From Nemania diffusa (Eukaryota > Ascomycota > Sordariomycetes > Xylariales > Xylariaceae), in NCBI GenBank assembly GCA_038501195.1, contig JBBPUQ010000001.1, forward strand, positions 2,728,001 to 2,792,000: a stretch of 64,000 nt of DNA, given 5' to 3'. The translations under genes and the position numbers were made by a program. Shown in pieces: positions 1 through 10,784 of this stretch. Below the pieces are notes generated by a model. That model saw nothing but the letters and a program-made list of their open reading frames with translations. It did not search any database and was not told the DNA's origin. Position 1 is the stretch's first letter, and every line of letters starts with the position of its first letter.

Positions 1-672
1 GCTAGCAACTCCATCGCTGTTACTGCTTTTCCTTCACGTTTGAACCGACGCGATGGAGCTGCCAACTCGCTTTCAGCCAACACGGCTTACGAAGGCATGC
101 GCTCCCGCTCCGTCTTGGCTCTCGATGACGACGCATCATCACCGCTCGACCCGGCCGTCATGAAACAGGTCGGCGTTCATAACACCGCCGTCGCCGCAGT
201 GCGCCGCCAGGCAGCCGCACCCCCTGTCTACCTCGTTCTCATTGCTGTTCTGCCGTTCTTTCTAGCCGTCTTCATCGCTAGCTCTCGTTGGTTCGACTTC
301 CGACACCACGGTTTCGATATCCTCTTCGGCTTCCTCATCGGGACCATTACCGCCTTCTTCGCCTTCCGGTACTATCACATGCCCATCCGCGCTGGTGGTG
401 GCTGGGCTTGGGGCCCCCGTAGCCGAGATAAGGCCTTCTGGGCAGGCGTAGGGTCCTGGAGCTACGCCTCGGACAGGCGCCACTGGCTCCGGGGTGAGAG
501 CGAGGAAGAGACACAGCGTATGCATATGATGGGTCAAGACATTGAACTCGGAGGTCTGCGAGAGCGAGGCGCATCACAAGGCATAGACACAGGGGACATT
601 CGTGTGCATCATCACGGCCGCGATGAGAGCTCAAGAACAGCGTTCGAGCCACAGGAACCTGAGCACATCTAG
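1..672 (+). CDS. PAP2-family lipid phosphatase, 3' part (5' end outside window)
   Basis: The + strand frame is open from base 1 to the TAG at 670-672, so this is the C-terminal 223 residues of a gene starting left of the window. It carries a membrane segment (about 225-280) followed at once by the third PAP2 motif, SR-x5-H-x3-D (SRWFDFRHHGFD, 283-318), whose His and Asp complete the phosphatase active site. A second hydrophobic helix follows, then the WGPRSRDKAFW stretch common in fungal homologues, and a hydrophilic tail. Members remove phosphate from phosphatidic acid or diacylglycerol pyrophosphate at membranes. The first two catalytic motifs are not visible because they lie upstream. The family call is secure; the exact substrate is inference. 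Confidence 0.85.
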   Translation, partial: ASNSIAVTAFPSRLNRRDGAANSLSANTAYEGMRSRSVLALDDDASSPLDPAVMKQVGVHNTAVAAVRRQAAAPPVYLVLIAVLPFFLAVFIASSRWFDFRHHGFDILFGFLIGTITAFFAFRYYHMPIRAGGGWAWGPRSRDKAFWAGVGSWSYASDRRHWLRGESEEETQRMHMMGQDIELGGLRERGASQGIDTGDIRVHHHGRDESSRTAFEPQEPEHI

Positions 673-1828
673 CTAACTCATTGGAGTACGCACCGAATCT
701 CTAGTATACTACGTGTTTCGTTTTCATAAAGGCGTCATATTCTATTTCAACGAGCTAGCCTGTTTGCGCTTGTCGGTATTATCAGTCACATTTGCCCGGC
801 CCTCCAATATTGAAAGTTCTTTTTTCTCTGCCCCTACTGGAGTCATGAAATCTACCATCGGTACTATGGATAGTAGAAAGCAGAACAGTCCAGCTTATGG
901 TTGGATGAACTATCCGACAATACGAGCAAAAGAGCAGACGATAAGAAGACGTCTGATCACCTCAGTAGGTAGAGCAGCGAATCATCGAGCAGGTCTACGC
1001 GTTAGCTGTTTATACATGTCATGCATTAGAGGTCATGGTGGAGGAAGACAGAGTCTAGGGTAACGGCTAGAAACGAGATATAGAGAGGTGTTCCGGTAGA
1101 AAATATTGCATGTCACCTCAACAGCGCGCGAGTAATAAAATGGAAGGTTGTTTTGAACATTACAGCAAGAATCAAGAAAATAAGGAAAGGTTACGGGGAA
1201 AACTATGTGCAAAGCAAGGAGAAAGAACAGTCATGTGCTACACAACTGCACCGTGCTCACGTCAAATATAATCCGATTTCTATTCATTGTGCCAACTTCC
1301 TACCAGCTTTTTCATCGGCATACTTTCTCTATATACTCGTAGTTACGTGAGCAGCAGACGACCTTGCTACTGCTTTGTAAGACACGACTAAACACGTACG
1401 CGAAAAGTGTAGAACGGAGTAGGAAGCGAAGGCCGTGCTCTCTATTACCCTATCCCAAGATAAACCTCGCAGTAAAGCCATACGCGTAACAAATAGCACG
1501 ACAGAAAAGATAAATATAATGGGGAATCTTCGCCCAACGCCATTGACAAAACCTGCCGACAACATGCACTCTCAGAAACGCCGGACACTTGTAGGTGGGT
1601 GCAGAAGAGGGAGATTTGGGTGTAAAAATAGAGGTGTGTTTTGTGTGTTTTGGGCCGCATTCGCTTTGGAGACTCTTGCTTTTTCGTTTCGGGGTCGGTC
1701 ATGTATTCATATTCCTCCAAGCGCTAGAAATGAACTTCCAATAGGTATCCATGTTCACAGGTAGGGGCCTCTCTCAAAAGTAGAACGAATGGCTTTCGGC
1801 TTTTTTTTTTCTGTCGCGATTTCATCTT
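673..1828. other. Convergent intergenic region
   Basis: About 1.15 kb between the 3' ends of the PAP2 gene (+) and the CK2 beta gene (-). Reading frames here are short, lack recognisable motifs and show no phase-consistent introns. A T-run at 1801-1810 lies just beyond the CK2 beta stop. I see no gene or RNA. Confidence 0.6.
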
Positions 1829-3190
1829 TTAACCAACAACATGCATAGCATCGCCTTGACCAGCACCATCGAGACCGAGCTCCTCGTCCTCGTCTTCTTC
1901 GTCAAGGTCGTCGCCACCAATGTCCTCCTTGAATCCACTCTCGATCTCAAGCTTTCGTAACCGGCGGAGCATATCCGCACGCTGGCTGTTTTGCCAGCGG
2001 ATGAGTGTGGCGGCAGCGTGTACCTTAAAGCCGTAAACGCGAGGGATGTAACGTTCTGCGCTCTTGGCCGGCACCAGGGCAGGGTAAACCTGGAACATGA
2101 TATTGTGAAACGAGGTGCCAAAGAAGGCCCCGTCGATGGCGGCATGACGGGACGACTTGGGGTTGTATACGTCCTCGCAGCGGACGCAGTAGAGTTTGAC
2201 GGGTTTCTGGTGGGGGGCATCGGTCTGGCCCATTGGCAGCAGTGGATGGGAATGGCAGAAGACCCTCGGGCACTTTCCGAAGTCTGCCTTCTTGTATTTA
2301 TCAAGCTACAGGGCGAGTAGGGTTAGCTGCAAGGTAGATGGCAGGGATGCAAAGGTATACCATTTTGGCTAGGCCTCTCGTCGTGACGATGTAGCGGGCG
2401 TGTATAAGACCATATAGGTGGCGAGCCGAGTTCTCGATGGTCTCCCTCATGTCATCGTCGCAGTCGAGGTCGAAGACGTCGGTAATCAGATCTAGGGCAT
2501 ACTGATAGTACTGAACTTCCGTGTTGAGACCGGTCAAGTTGAACCGATCAGTCAAATAGTCCTCGTCGATTTCGCAGAAATACTCATTGCCGCGCGATGA
2601 AATGAACTAGAGGAAAGGAAATAGTCAGTACAGAACGAAGACGTCAGACACAACAATTTATATCCAGACAGGTGGAATCAATCGGTGACGCGGATTGTCC
2701 TTGGAGCCAAGAGGAATATGTTCGACGCTCTGTGAGGGTACTCAAAAGAGTATACATGAGGCGGTTCGGGATCGATTGACCTGCAGCCAGGTCCTAGATA
2801 TATAAGTTGGCCGGTAGGTATGTGTGGTCAGAAATAGTGTATTTTAAAACATTGGATTCGGTACAATCGAAGTCGGCGAGGATGGAAGCAGGCGTCAAGG
2901 CGAGGAGCGGTTTGTAGCGGAAGGGTTTTGCGAGTACCGCAGGGTACTGAACAGGAGAAGACAGTAGCTGTTTGGATTCTTCGGCGACGAGGGCGCGCGA
3001 GTCGATGGTTGATGCCCAACCCAACACGAAACAAGACACACGTGAAAACGATGCCAAAGGGAGGTATGATAGACCAGTTAAGGCCCAAGAAGAACAATAA
3101 AGAAAAAGACGAACGCCACAGACTCACCCAATCCCGCCAGTAGCTGGTGTAGTCACTGTCGGACTCTGAAGCAAACTCTTCCATCATCAT
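1829..3190 (-). CDS. CKB1: Casein kinase 2 regulatory subunit beta
   Basis: Regulatory subunit of the CK2 holoenzyme: it dimerises and docks the catalytic alpha subunits. Three exons join in phase: 3190-3128, 2606-2361 and 2305-1829 (261 aa). Introns are 521 bp (GTGAGT...CTAG) and 55 bp (GTATAC...GTAG). The protein starts with the acidic segment EEFASESDSDYTSYW, continues with WRDWFISSRGNEYFCEID and the NLTGLNTEVQYYQYALDLI helix, and has a zinc site with Cys at 115, 120, 143 and 146 (C-x4-C-x22-C-x2-C). It ends in an Asp/Glu-rich tail. There are three in-frame ATGs in a row; the first (3188-3190) was taken. The first intron is about ten times longer than the second. Identification is very strong. 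Confidence 0.95.
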
Positions 3191-4744
3191 GCGCCTTGCC
3201 AAGGAGAGTGTCAAGCGCTGCGGCAGCGATGTCGACGACAATCTCAAGCAGAATGTCGTGCCGGTGTTCGATATTCCCCCAGCCTCTCGAACCTACCGAA
3301 TGTGGTGGGGTCGTTGTTGTTGTTGTTGTCGAAGATGAGTTGTAACGGGCAGGCAGATAGCAGAAACCACCTAACTTGTAGGTGGTGGTTGATAGGTAAG
3401 TGGGAGGAGGTACCTAGGTACCTAAGGCAGTTAGTGAGTGGGTGGGGTAGTTACCTACATGTATATGTAAGTACGCAGTATGTAGGTAGGTATGTAGATA
3501 CGCATAGTACTGATTAGTATAGGTATGTAGGTACTTATGCCTAAGAGAGATAGATGGTTCCACAGGCCCCGTGCCGACGACGGGTCTCTATCTCAGACTC
3601 CAGTCGAATCGGGTACCGGTACCACACGAGGTACTAATACAACCAAAGCGGTCTCTGGCCTTTGGTGATAAATGGGATAGGTGCATATACATAGGTACGG
3701 AAATATAGAGAGGCAGTAGCAGCAGGCTGAGGTAGGTATGTAGGTAGGTGTAGGTAGGTGTACAGAATACGCAGTAGATAGCCCAGGTTTGTTGGAGGGG
3801 CTCAGCCTGCGGCTTGTGATGCATGCATTACAACCCGGAACCGGGTAGGGTATTTGGTGGGGTTCAAATTTTACCTACAGAAGTATGCTGAACATGTACC
3901 TGGGACAGGATGAGGCTGAAAAGGCGGGGGACTAGGTACTTGTACGCAGCACTTCGTAGATTCATTCTGACCTGAGCAGGACCCGCTTTTGCGCAAGCCA
4001 AACCTGTGTTGCTGCGTGCGTGCAAGAGGTTGTCGCGATTTATAATCCTTTTTTTGTGCTAACTTGGATATACAGACTGATACACACAAAATCAATTACT
4101 TTTACTTCTATTTTACAAGTCTATGCATCTTTGTACCTACCTAGCGTGAAGGCAGGCGCTAAGCCACCCGTGCCATACATCCGCCCACTCTAGGTTCCCC
4201 TTAGGTATTCTGTACCCTAGAAGCTACCTCCTACCTACATTGCCTAACAGGTACCTATATGCTACACACCGTTAGCATACAGGAATGTATCCACAACAAC
4301 CTAGCCTTCTATCTAGATAGCAGATCCTACTTAGATCGTTTGTCTCGCCCTAGCCTAGCAAGAATTGAATGTCCTGCTCTTCATAGAGTTGTTCAAGATC
4401 AAGACCCTTACTCAATACCAGGCCCCTTGCCCTTTGAAATTCAAGATTAAACTCTCCGTAATCAACTTCCGAACATTACCAGTCGCAATACTTCTTTACA
4501 GCCATGTCTCTCAACCTTATTATCTCGTTATGACTACGAGGCATAGACGATGGCTGGCCTGTCGCCCCAGTCTACCTGCCCTTTTTCGTGACATCATGCA
4601 GTTGAAATCTACACCTACGGCAATGATACATGGTGGTGCTCTTTGTTCAGGGGTCTGTAAGGGAGTTCTCGGTATAGGTATCGTGGTTGCAACCTAGCTG
4701 ACTGATTCAAAAATCTACTTGCGGAACCCGAAGTTTGACTACCG
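3191..4744. other. Intergenic region with TACCTAGG-type low-complexity sequence
   Basis: The 5' flank of CK2 beta and the 3' flank of the kinase gene. A short TTG repeat lies at 3313-3329. Clusters of GGTACC, TAGGTAGG and ACCTACCT motifs lie at about 3380-3560, 3660-3770 and 4130-4260. Reading frames here (3302-3517, 4365-4697 and others) have low-complexity translations and no family resemblance. No gene is supported. Confidence 0.6.
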
Positions 4745-6100
4745 CTAACGCAATGCCCCCAACCAAGGTAGCCGTAAATAATCTTCAGCGGATAGCCGTT
4801 CGGCGGGATTGATCTTCATCATCGCACGCAAGAACGCAACGAACTCCTTTCTAGAGTCTTCATCAAGACCGGGTACAAAAGCTTCCGAATCAAGCGGCGG
4901 CCTGCCCATGGGTGGCATGTCTTTAACGTTTCCTTCCGCGTCAAAGATCTCTCTCACAATGTTCTGATCTCCTTTCTCTAGAAGAGCCTTTGGGAAAGGG
5001 CCAAAAAGATCTACCATTTCTGCCAAATGTTCTCTGACTTCGTAATGACCGTCAGGTTCGACCCGCCCACTAAACATGCGTATAGCACGGTATAGTTCCA
5101 GAACTACTGCGCCTAGGTTCCAAAAGTCGGTTTTCTCATTCCACGGTGCTTTTATTAGAACTTCGGGTGCCCGGAGCGCCACGGGCTGTATGTTCTCAGT
5201 CAAGTGCTTGTCAATCCAGCTTGACACCCCCCAATCACCGAGCGCAATATCGAATTCGAGAAGGCTGTGTGAATCATTGAAGTAAGAATGATGAAGGGGA
5301 TATGATGGTATCGCATGATACTGGTCGTCATCCCTATTCTGCTGTGGTACAGTTGCATTTTTGAGATATACAGACTCGATCATAGAATAGTCTTTGAATT
5401 TTACAAAAATATTGCTAGGTTGAATATCTAGTTATGAAATGTTAGAATCATGGTATAGATAATTAAAAAAGGGGGAATTACCGGTATGGATAATCCCGAG
5501 ATAGTGGGCATAATCCAAGGCTAACAACAGCTGGATCGTGAAGCGTCGCATTATATCGGTTGGGATCATGCTATCACGGAACCAGGCGCCGAACCTTCTG
5601 AGGGTTTGCCCATATACCTGGAAAACTAAACACACATGTTTTCCGTTTGGGCCCTGGAGCTCAAAATCGTCCAGAAGCTGGGTGATATGGTTGTAACCGA
5701 GGAGCTTGCGGTCTCCATTTGTCAGTTGTGTCAAGATTTCTTTCTCATATATATCGTTTTCCGTGCCATAGCATTCAGCGCTTAGAACTTTAACAGCACA
5801 GAATTTGCGGCGGTCGGTAGTTCTATAATTGCTTGAGCATTAAAAAATACGGCTAACAAGTCACCTCTAGACTAACCGCTTTTGAAGATCCTCGACTAAC
5901 CAAACTGTTGAATAGGTGCCGTAGCCAATTTTGTTCAGGATTTTATATCTATCGTTAAAAACGTCACCGATATAGACAGGGTGAAAGCCACCCGGTCGGT
6001 AAGCATCATCACCTTCCTCGATAGTCTTCTGGGGAGGGAAATGAGAGGCTTTCGAGGAAGCGGAGCCATGACGGCCCAAGTTTTGGGTCATCGGGTTCAT
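4745..6100 (-). CDS. SRPK-like serine/threonine protein kinase
   Basis: Three exons in phase: 6100-5877, 5822-5482 and 5427-4745; both introns are 54 bp. The product has 415 aa. The first true ATG in frame is at 6098-6100; the frame continues upstream without an ATG. Visible kinase features are the glycine loop GYGTYSTVW (59-67), the ATP-binding Lys in CAVKVL (Lys86), a Glu in the EKEIL helix, the catalytic loop HTDIQPSN (Asp189, Asn194), a metal-binding Asp in GDWG (Asp253) and RAPE (274-277). The HTD loop instead of HRD and the split between lobes fit the SR-protein kinase group, which is expanded in many filamentous ascomycetes. All catalytic residues are present, so it is probably active. 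The family is secure; the substrate is unknown. Confidence 0.88.
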
Positions 6101-6953
6101 AATCAGCTGCCCGGGTGGGCAGAACCGAAGTGGTGGCGGCTTAGAGAGAGGGAACGGGTAGCAGGAAGAATTTAGGGACAGACGGGGCAGAGGGACCGGG
6201 GCCTTGCCGTGCACAACTCCGAGCCAATGATATTGCGATCACGTTAAACCTACCCAGGTAGTTGCTAGATAGGCTGTTTAAGTATTTAGGACATAATCAG
6301 TTTAGAAAGATGCTTTCCCCCCTTTCTCCTACCCGTGTCTCCATCAAAATACCAACTAGTCATAGAGCCGTAGTTTCGAACATTGACCTTCTATGTCGAA
6401 TATCCTCAATTTGCCCCCGTTGTCTGAACACGGGCGTGTGTAGTTATGTTGTATTATCTTTCTATGTTGTATTATCTTTCTATGTTGTATTATCTTTCTA
6501 TGTTGTATTATCTTTCTATGTTGTATTATCTTTCTATGCTGTATTATCTTTCTATGTTGTATTATCTTTCTATGTTGTATTATCTTTCTATATTGCTATA
6601 ATGCGTCCCGTTCCCGAGAGACTAACCCCCAAGAGGTGCCCTGTGCCCAACCCTTTCGCACTACCTTGTGTTGATTAATACGCGGACCATGCTGTTGAAG
6701 AAATTTACCTAGGTAACTATATAACGCTCCCGTTATTGTAGACGGGTCTCCAGAGGAAGTGACATCATTAGTAAGACTATAACAGAAGGTGCCTAGCGAA
6801 AGACTTGAATGGGAATTCCTACCAAGGTCAATTCTCTCCGTAGTTATGAGACTTGCAAAATTGAATGGCTTTATACTGAAACCGCCCTCCCCAATATATC
6901 TATCTACATGCTCTTACGAGTACTGTGTACTGATTTGCTGGTGTCTGCGCCAT
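6101..6953. other. Intergenic region containing a minisatellite
   Basis: The 5' flank of the kinase gene and the 3' flank of RIC1. Apart from the 18-bp tandem repeat annotated separately there is no recognisable coding or RNA feature. An open frame at 6262-6678 exists mainly because the repeat unit is a multiple of three. Confidence 0.6.
6445..6592. repeat. 18-bp minisatellite, 8 copies
   Basis: Eight consecutive copies of tatgttgtattatctttc start at 6445, 6463, 6481, 6499, 6517, 6535, 6553 and 6571, with a broken ninth at 6589. Copies are identical except one T-to-C change in the sixth (tatgctg). Such homogeneity implies recent expansion or ongoing slippage. It lies outside any gene model. 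Confidence 0.95.
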
Positions 6954-9900
6954 TCATACCGGACTTGCCGTACTAAGGCTGCTTACATCACTAGCAGACT
7001 GGGCATCTGAGCCCGTTTCCGAACTCTGTCGTCGTAGCCTTGAATGACCATTACTCCTAAACGAAGGTACCTCTAGCTTTGCCATCGTTTCTGGGCTGTC
7101 TGATTCCTTCTTTACCTGAAGGTTGACCAGCTCCATAGCCTCACGAAGTGTTTCTCCGCTTTCGTCCATCGCTGCCAAGAACCGTGCTAGCTCCTTGCAG
7201 AGCTCCCAATCTTCTTCTCTGATAGCCCGAGACAGCAATCTGACTGATTGCTCGGATGCGGCTTCCAGCTCTTCAAAAGTGTGCAATATTAATAAATAGC
7301 CTCCTGCCGTCTTCAATGACCCTTGCTGTAGTGATTCTTCAAACAACTCTTGAGGGGGTGGCAGGTATGCGAAAAGGGTTCGCCATGATCTGACTTCAGT
7401 CTTACGAGTGCATTGAACGACGATATCAAGATATTGCTTGAAGGATGAGAGCAAAGTTAAGACTCTCGGTAGGAGCGCTGCTTCAGGTGGCGGTGCTAAA
7501 TCGACCTCTTCGTCTAGAACATGATGGAGAAGTACTTCGAGCCCATGAGCGAAGTATTCGAGATCCTGGTATTGCCGAGCCAAAGTGAGAGCCGCAGTTG
7601 CGTCGTTAGCCTTTAGGTGAAATTGTAAGATATCTGGTAAGAATAGGTGAGTCTATAAAAGTGGTTAGTACGGATCGACTTTATGGGTGAGGAGGGGGTT
7701 CACTAACCCGAATGGAGAATCGGAAAAAGGAGTAATTTATGTCTCTACGTTGAACAAGGTCCGGTTCAACGCCTAAAATTATCCCCTTACCCAGCAAAAT
7801 TGACAAGGGGTAGAAATCGAGCGAGATTGAAACCGTCGGAGGTATCTCTTTGTTAGAGTCGTTTGAAGCAGCGTATAAAACATCGTGTACGTCGGGCCAC
7901 AGCTTCAACGCTTGACCTTCAAATATCCACAAGGAACTTCGCAAACTGCCTTGGTCAGCGTCCCACGAGAAATGGTTGCTGTTTTCACCAAGCATATAAA
8001 CCGAAGACTGGTCCCTCATACTTGTGTAAAACTCTACACTGTGAGATATAACACGCATATCATATTTGAGCTGACCACCCTGGTTCACAGATGGTTGCAG
8101 AAGAACGAGTTTCCCATCAACTAAGAAGAGCACTGATGCGTAGGCAACGTCTTGAGAAGGGTCGCCGTCCATCATCTGCTTTTCAGGTAAGATCCAGCTA
8201 AGTCCTCGCACGCGTGCCGGAGACCGCACTATGCCGTTGAAAGCGATCTGACCGACTTGAATTGGCTGTATAATGCCAGATACGGGTGCAAAGACAAAAT
8301 GATAAAGCAGATTATCGTAGGTGTACACTAACAAGGAGTCTTCACCGGAAGGAGTAATTAGAACAATAGGCGCGGGCATTTGTTGCGTGAACATAACATT
8401 TGAGCTGTCCAAAGCAGCCTCCCGCGAATAAAGACGAAGTTCGTATGATCGATTGGCCTCGACAGCCGCGACGAGGATATGCTGGTACCAGCACATCCCA
8501 CCCCGGACTTGGAACTCGTTCTCCATCGCGCTATTGGAGAATGTCTTCCACCGGCCACTGTTGACACTGTAATGTGCAAGCCCGCGCCTTCCGGCGACAG
8601 CGACATATCTGCCGTCAGCAGAGATAACAGTGCACCTGATTGGCCACTGATTAAGGAGGTAATTGGAGGGTATCCTCGTGGTATGCCAGAGGAAAGGCTC
8701 AGCGGAAATGCTGGTGAGGTCCGGAAGGTCGTAGCCCCTGTAGACCATGATACTAGATGAGCTCTGAAGCACCGTTCGAAAGAGGTTGGGCGGGCTGTAG
8801 CAGCCTGTCACAGCGCTTCGAGCCATCTCCAGAGACCAGATTGCCTCGCTCTGCCGGCCGATAAGAAGTAGCTCACAAGCACCTCCAACCCAATAAGCAT
8901 CGGTGATGCCGGTCAACCAGCCCTCCCCGTTAGTGTCGGCGATAGAGAAATCTGCATTAAAACTGTTAGAGGCGGATTTGCCAAACACACTCCATGTTGC
9001 CCAGCCCTTCTCGTAGCCAGCGAACAAGCAATATCCGTCAGGGGAATAGCCTAGGGTAGTTAGCCGACCTGATTGGGTTCGAGATACCGCTGCCCTATGT
9101 ACATGCGAAGGGGGAATAGTCCCAGCATAATCCCGGGCGGAGTACACATGAACGCTTCCATCGGCACAGCCTACCGCAATGAGCGAGAACCGAGCATTCA
9201 CGACGGCTCGAACAGCATGATGGCCGGGATTCTGAGGAGTGTGGAAGCAGTATCCTTTAAATAACTTCTTTGGGTCCGTCTCCGAAGTAGGCTGGGCGGG
9301 TGGCATGCGTTGCACAGCGTAGGCTTTGCCGTCGTTTGTGACCCAGGTAGAAAGGTTCATGGGCCGGTCATGTGTCATTTGCTGTATCGAGGCCTTCTTA
9401 TCGAGCCAGCCCATGCGACTGATAATCTCGGTGCTGATCTGGCTGGCGGCGCTGTCCGGCGTCCATCGAATGCACTGAATGGTTGCAGGCTTCTTGGTAG
9501 CCACAACCAACTCATCGTCCAGCGCCAGGGCACACTTGATGCCGGCATCAACCTTGATTGTTCGGCGGAATCGGACACTGAGATCCCGGACGCCAGCGCC
9601 CTCGCCTGGCCCCAGCAGGATCTGGTCAGGGGCACTGTTACCAGGACCGCCGAAATGGCTTTGCCGCCGCCTCTGGATGTTTGTGTGGTCGACGAAACGT
9701 GGCTTATATACTCTTGCGTCTGGGTCGGTGGCCAAAGAGTACGTGATTAGATAATCGGAGCTTGTCTGCAACACAAATATGGCCGAGTCGGGTCTGATCA
9801 GGAGGTCAACGCTGGGACCGTAGGCCCGCATAGAAGAGTCGGATCGAACAACGATGGCAAGGACAACAGTGGGCTACGCAGAGGGGCGGTCAAGTCAACA

Positions 9901-10359
9901 CAAGCGACGGGTCGTTGGAACGGCGGCAGCGATACGCACCTTGGTCTGCCAGATGGTCAACGTGGACGCAGTAATGACGGCAAACAAGTGGCCGGTTCGG
10001 GAGACTTTCAAGGCGACAATAGGCTCGCCGGTTGGGACAACGGCGGGATCGGATGCACCAAGGTACTGTATCCCCGTTTTAGCTCCCCCAAACTTGGATG
10101 TATCGTGCTCAATAGACCTAATGTACGGCGTGGCGGGGGTGAGCGGTGCTCCCCGAGCGAGAGAAAGGGCATCGGGGTCGTCGGGATTCGGCTCTCTGTC
10201 TTTAGCTGCCGTGGACTCTGAACCCGCCAGCGAGGCAGCATCGGCGAGCGTGCCGGCAGGTAGGCCATCTTGAGAAACGACGACGATACTGTCGCTCCTG
10301 GTGGGAGGATGGGCTGTGGTGGTCGCGTATATCCTGGGTGTCCCAATGGGCCAGTACAT
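6954..10359 (-). CDS. RIC1: RIC1 subunit of the Ric1-Rgp1 GEF complex (WD40 protein)
   Basis: Ric1 with Rgp1 activates the Rab GTPase Ypt6/Rab6 at the Golgi for endosome-to-Golgi retrograde traffic. Three exons join in phase 0: 10359-9940, 9873-7708 and 7652-6954. Introns are 66 and 55 bp, the latter with a clear TACTAAC-type branch site. The product has 1094 aa, the usual size for filamentous fungi. The N-terminus reads MYWPIGTPRIYA, followed by WD40-like repeats (KVSRTGHLFAVIT, TSSDYLITYSL, YSPDGYCLFAGYEKGWATWS, VISADGRYVAVAGRRG). The C-terminal RIC1 domain is clear (THLFLPDILQFHLKANDAT, LARQYQDLEYFAHGLEVLLH, LCKELARFL). It ends in a Ser-rich tail. A copia LTR starts 241 bp upstream of the ATG. 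Confidence 0.94.
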
Positions 10360-10600
10360 GACTACCCTTTAGGCCTGGGGAGCCTGCATTCGAGATTGGC
10401 TTGTTCAGCAAGTTCGGGCTCATGGAAAGGATGGACGGGTAAATAGATTTTTATTAGATGTACGAATCGTTGGGTATACTGCTACCCCATCGTGTCAATG
10501 TTGTGAGGGAGTGGTGAAGTAGAGAAGGGGTTGATCGTGACAGGATGGAGCTCAGGTACTGTATTACGATGCTAGTAACGGTGGAAGTGGGAGCGCGACA
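10360..10600. promoter_or_regulatory. Short remaining 5' flank of RIC1
   Basis: Only 241 bp of non-transposon sequence separates the RIC1 start codon from the outer edge of the copia LTR at 10,601. Base composition is normal here, so hypermutation did not spread this far. Any proximal RIC1 promoter must lie in this interval or inside the LTR. No specific element was recognised. Confidence 0.4.
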
Positions 10601-10784
10601 TGTTGGATTTGAGCCTCTCCTAAGGAGCTTGAGGCCCGTGCGTGGGAAGCGCATATTGATTATATAAGCGATGTGGCTAGTATTAAATAGTCTGTACAAC
10701 GCACAAAAAAAGCTTGTCAAATAATTGCCTCAGATTAGAATTAATAATTAATATAACATTAAAGCATATATATCAAATCTAACA
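10601..10784 (+). repeat. 5' LTR of the copia element
   Basis: 184 bp starting tgttggattt and ending atctaaca. The first 140 bases keep normal composition and give the ancestral LTR sequence. From 10,741 onward it is hypermutated relative to the partner LTR. Confidence 0.93.

Noticed and set aside
262..652. Minus-strand frames opposite the PAP2 gene
   Set aside because: Shadows of the + strand coding frame, with no independent motif.
6262..6678. 138-codon + strand frame through the minisatellite
   Set aside because: It stays open because the 18-bp unit has no stop in that frame. The flanking parts have no family resemblance or splice logic.
8358..9750. Plus-strand and other minus-strand frames within RIC1
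   Set aside because: They overlap the RIC1 exon in other frames and show no conserved sequence.
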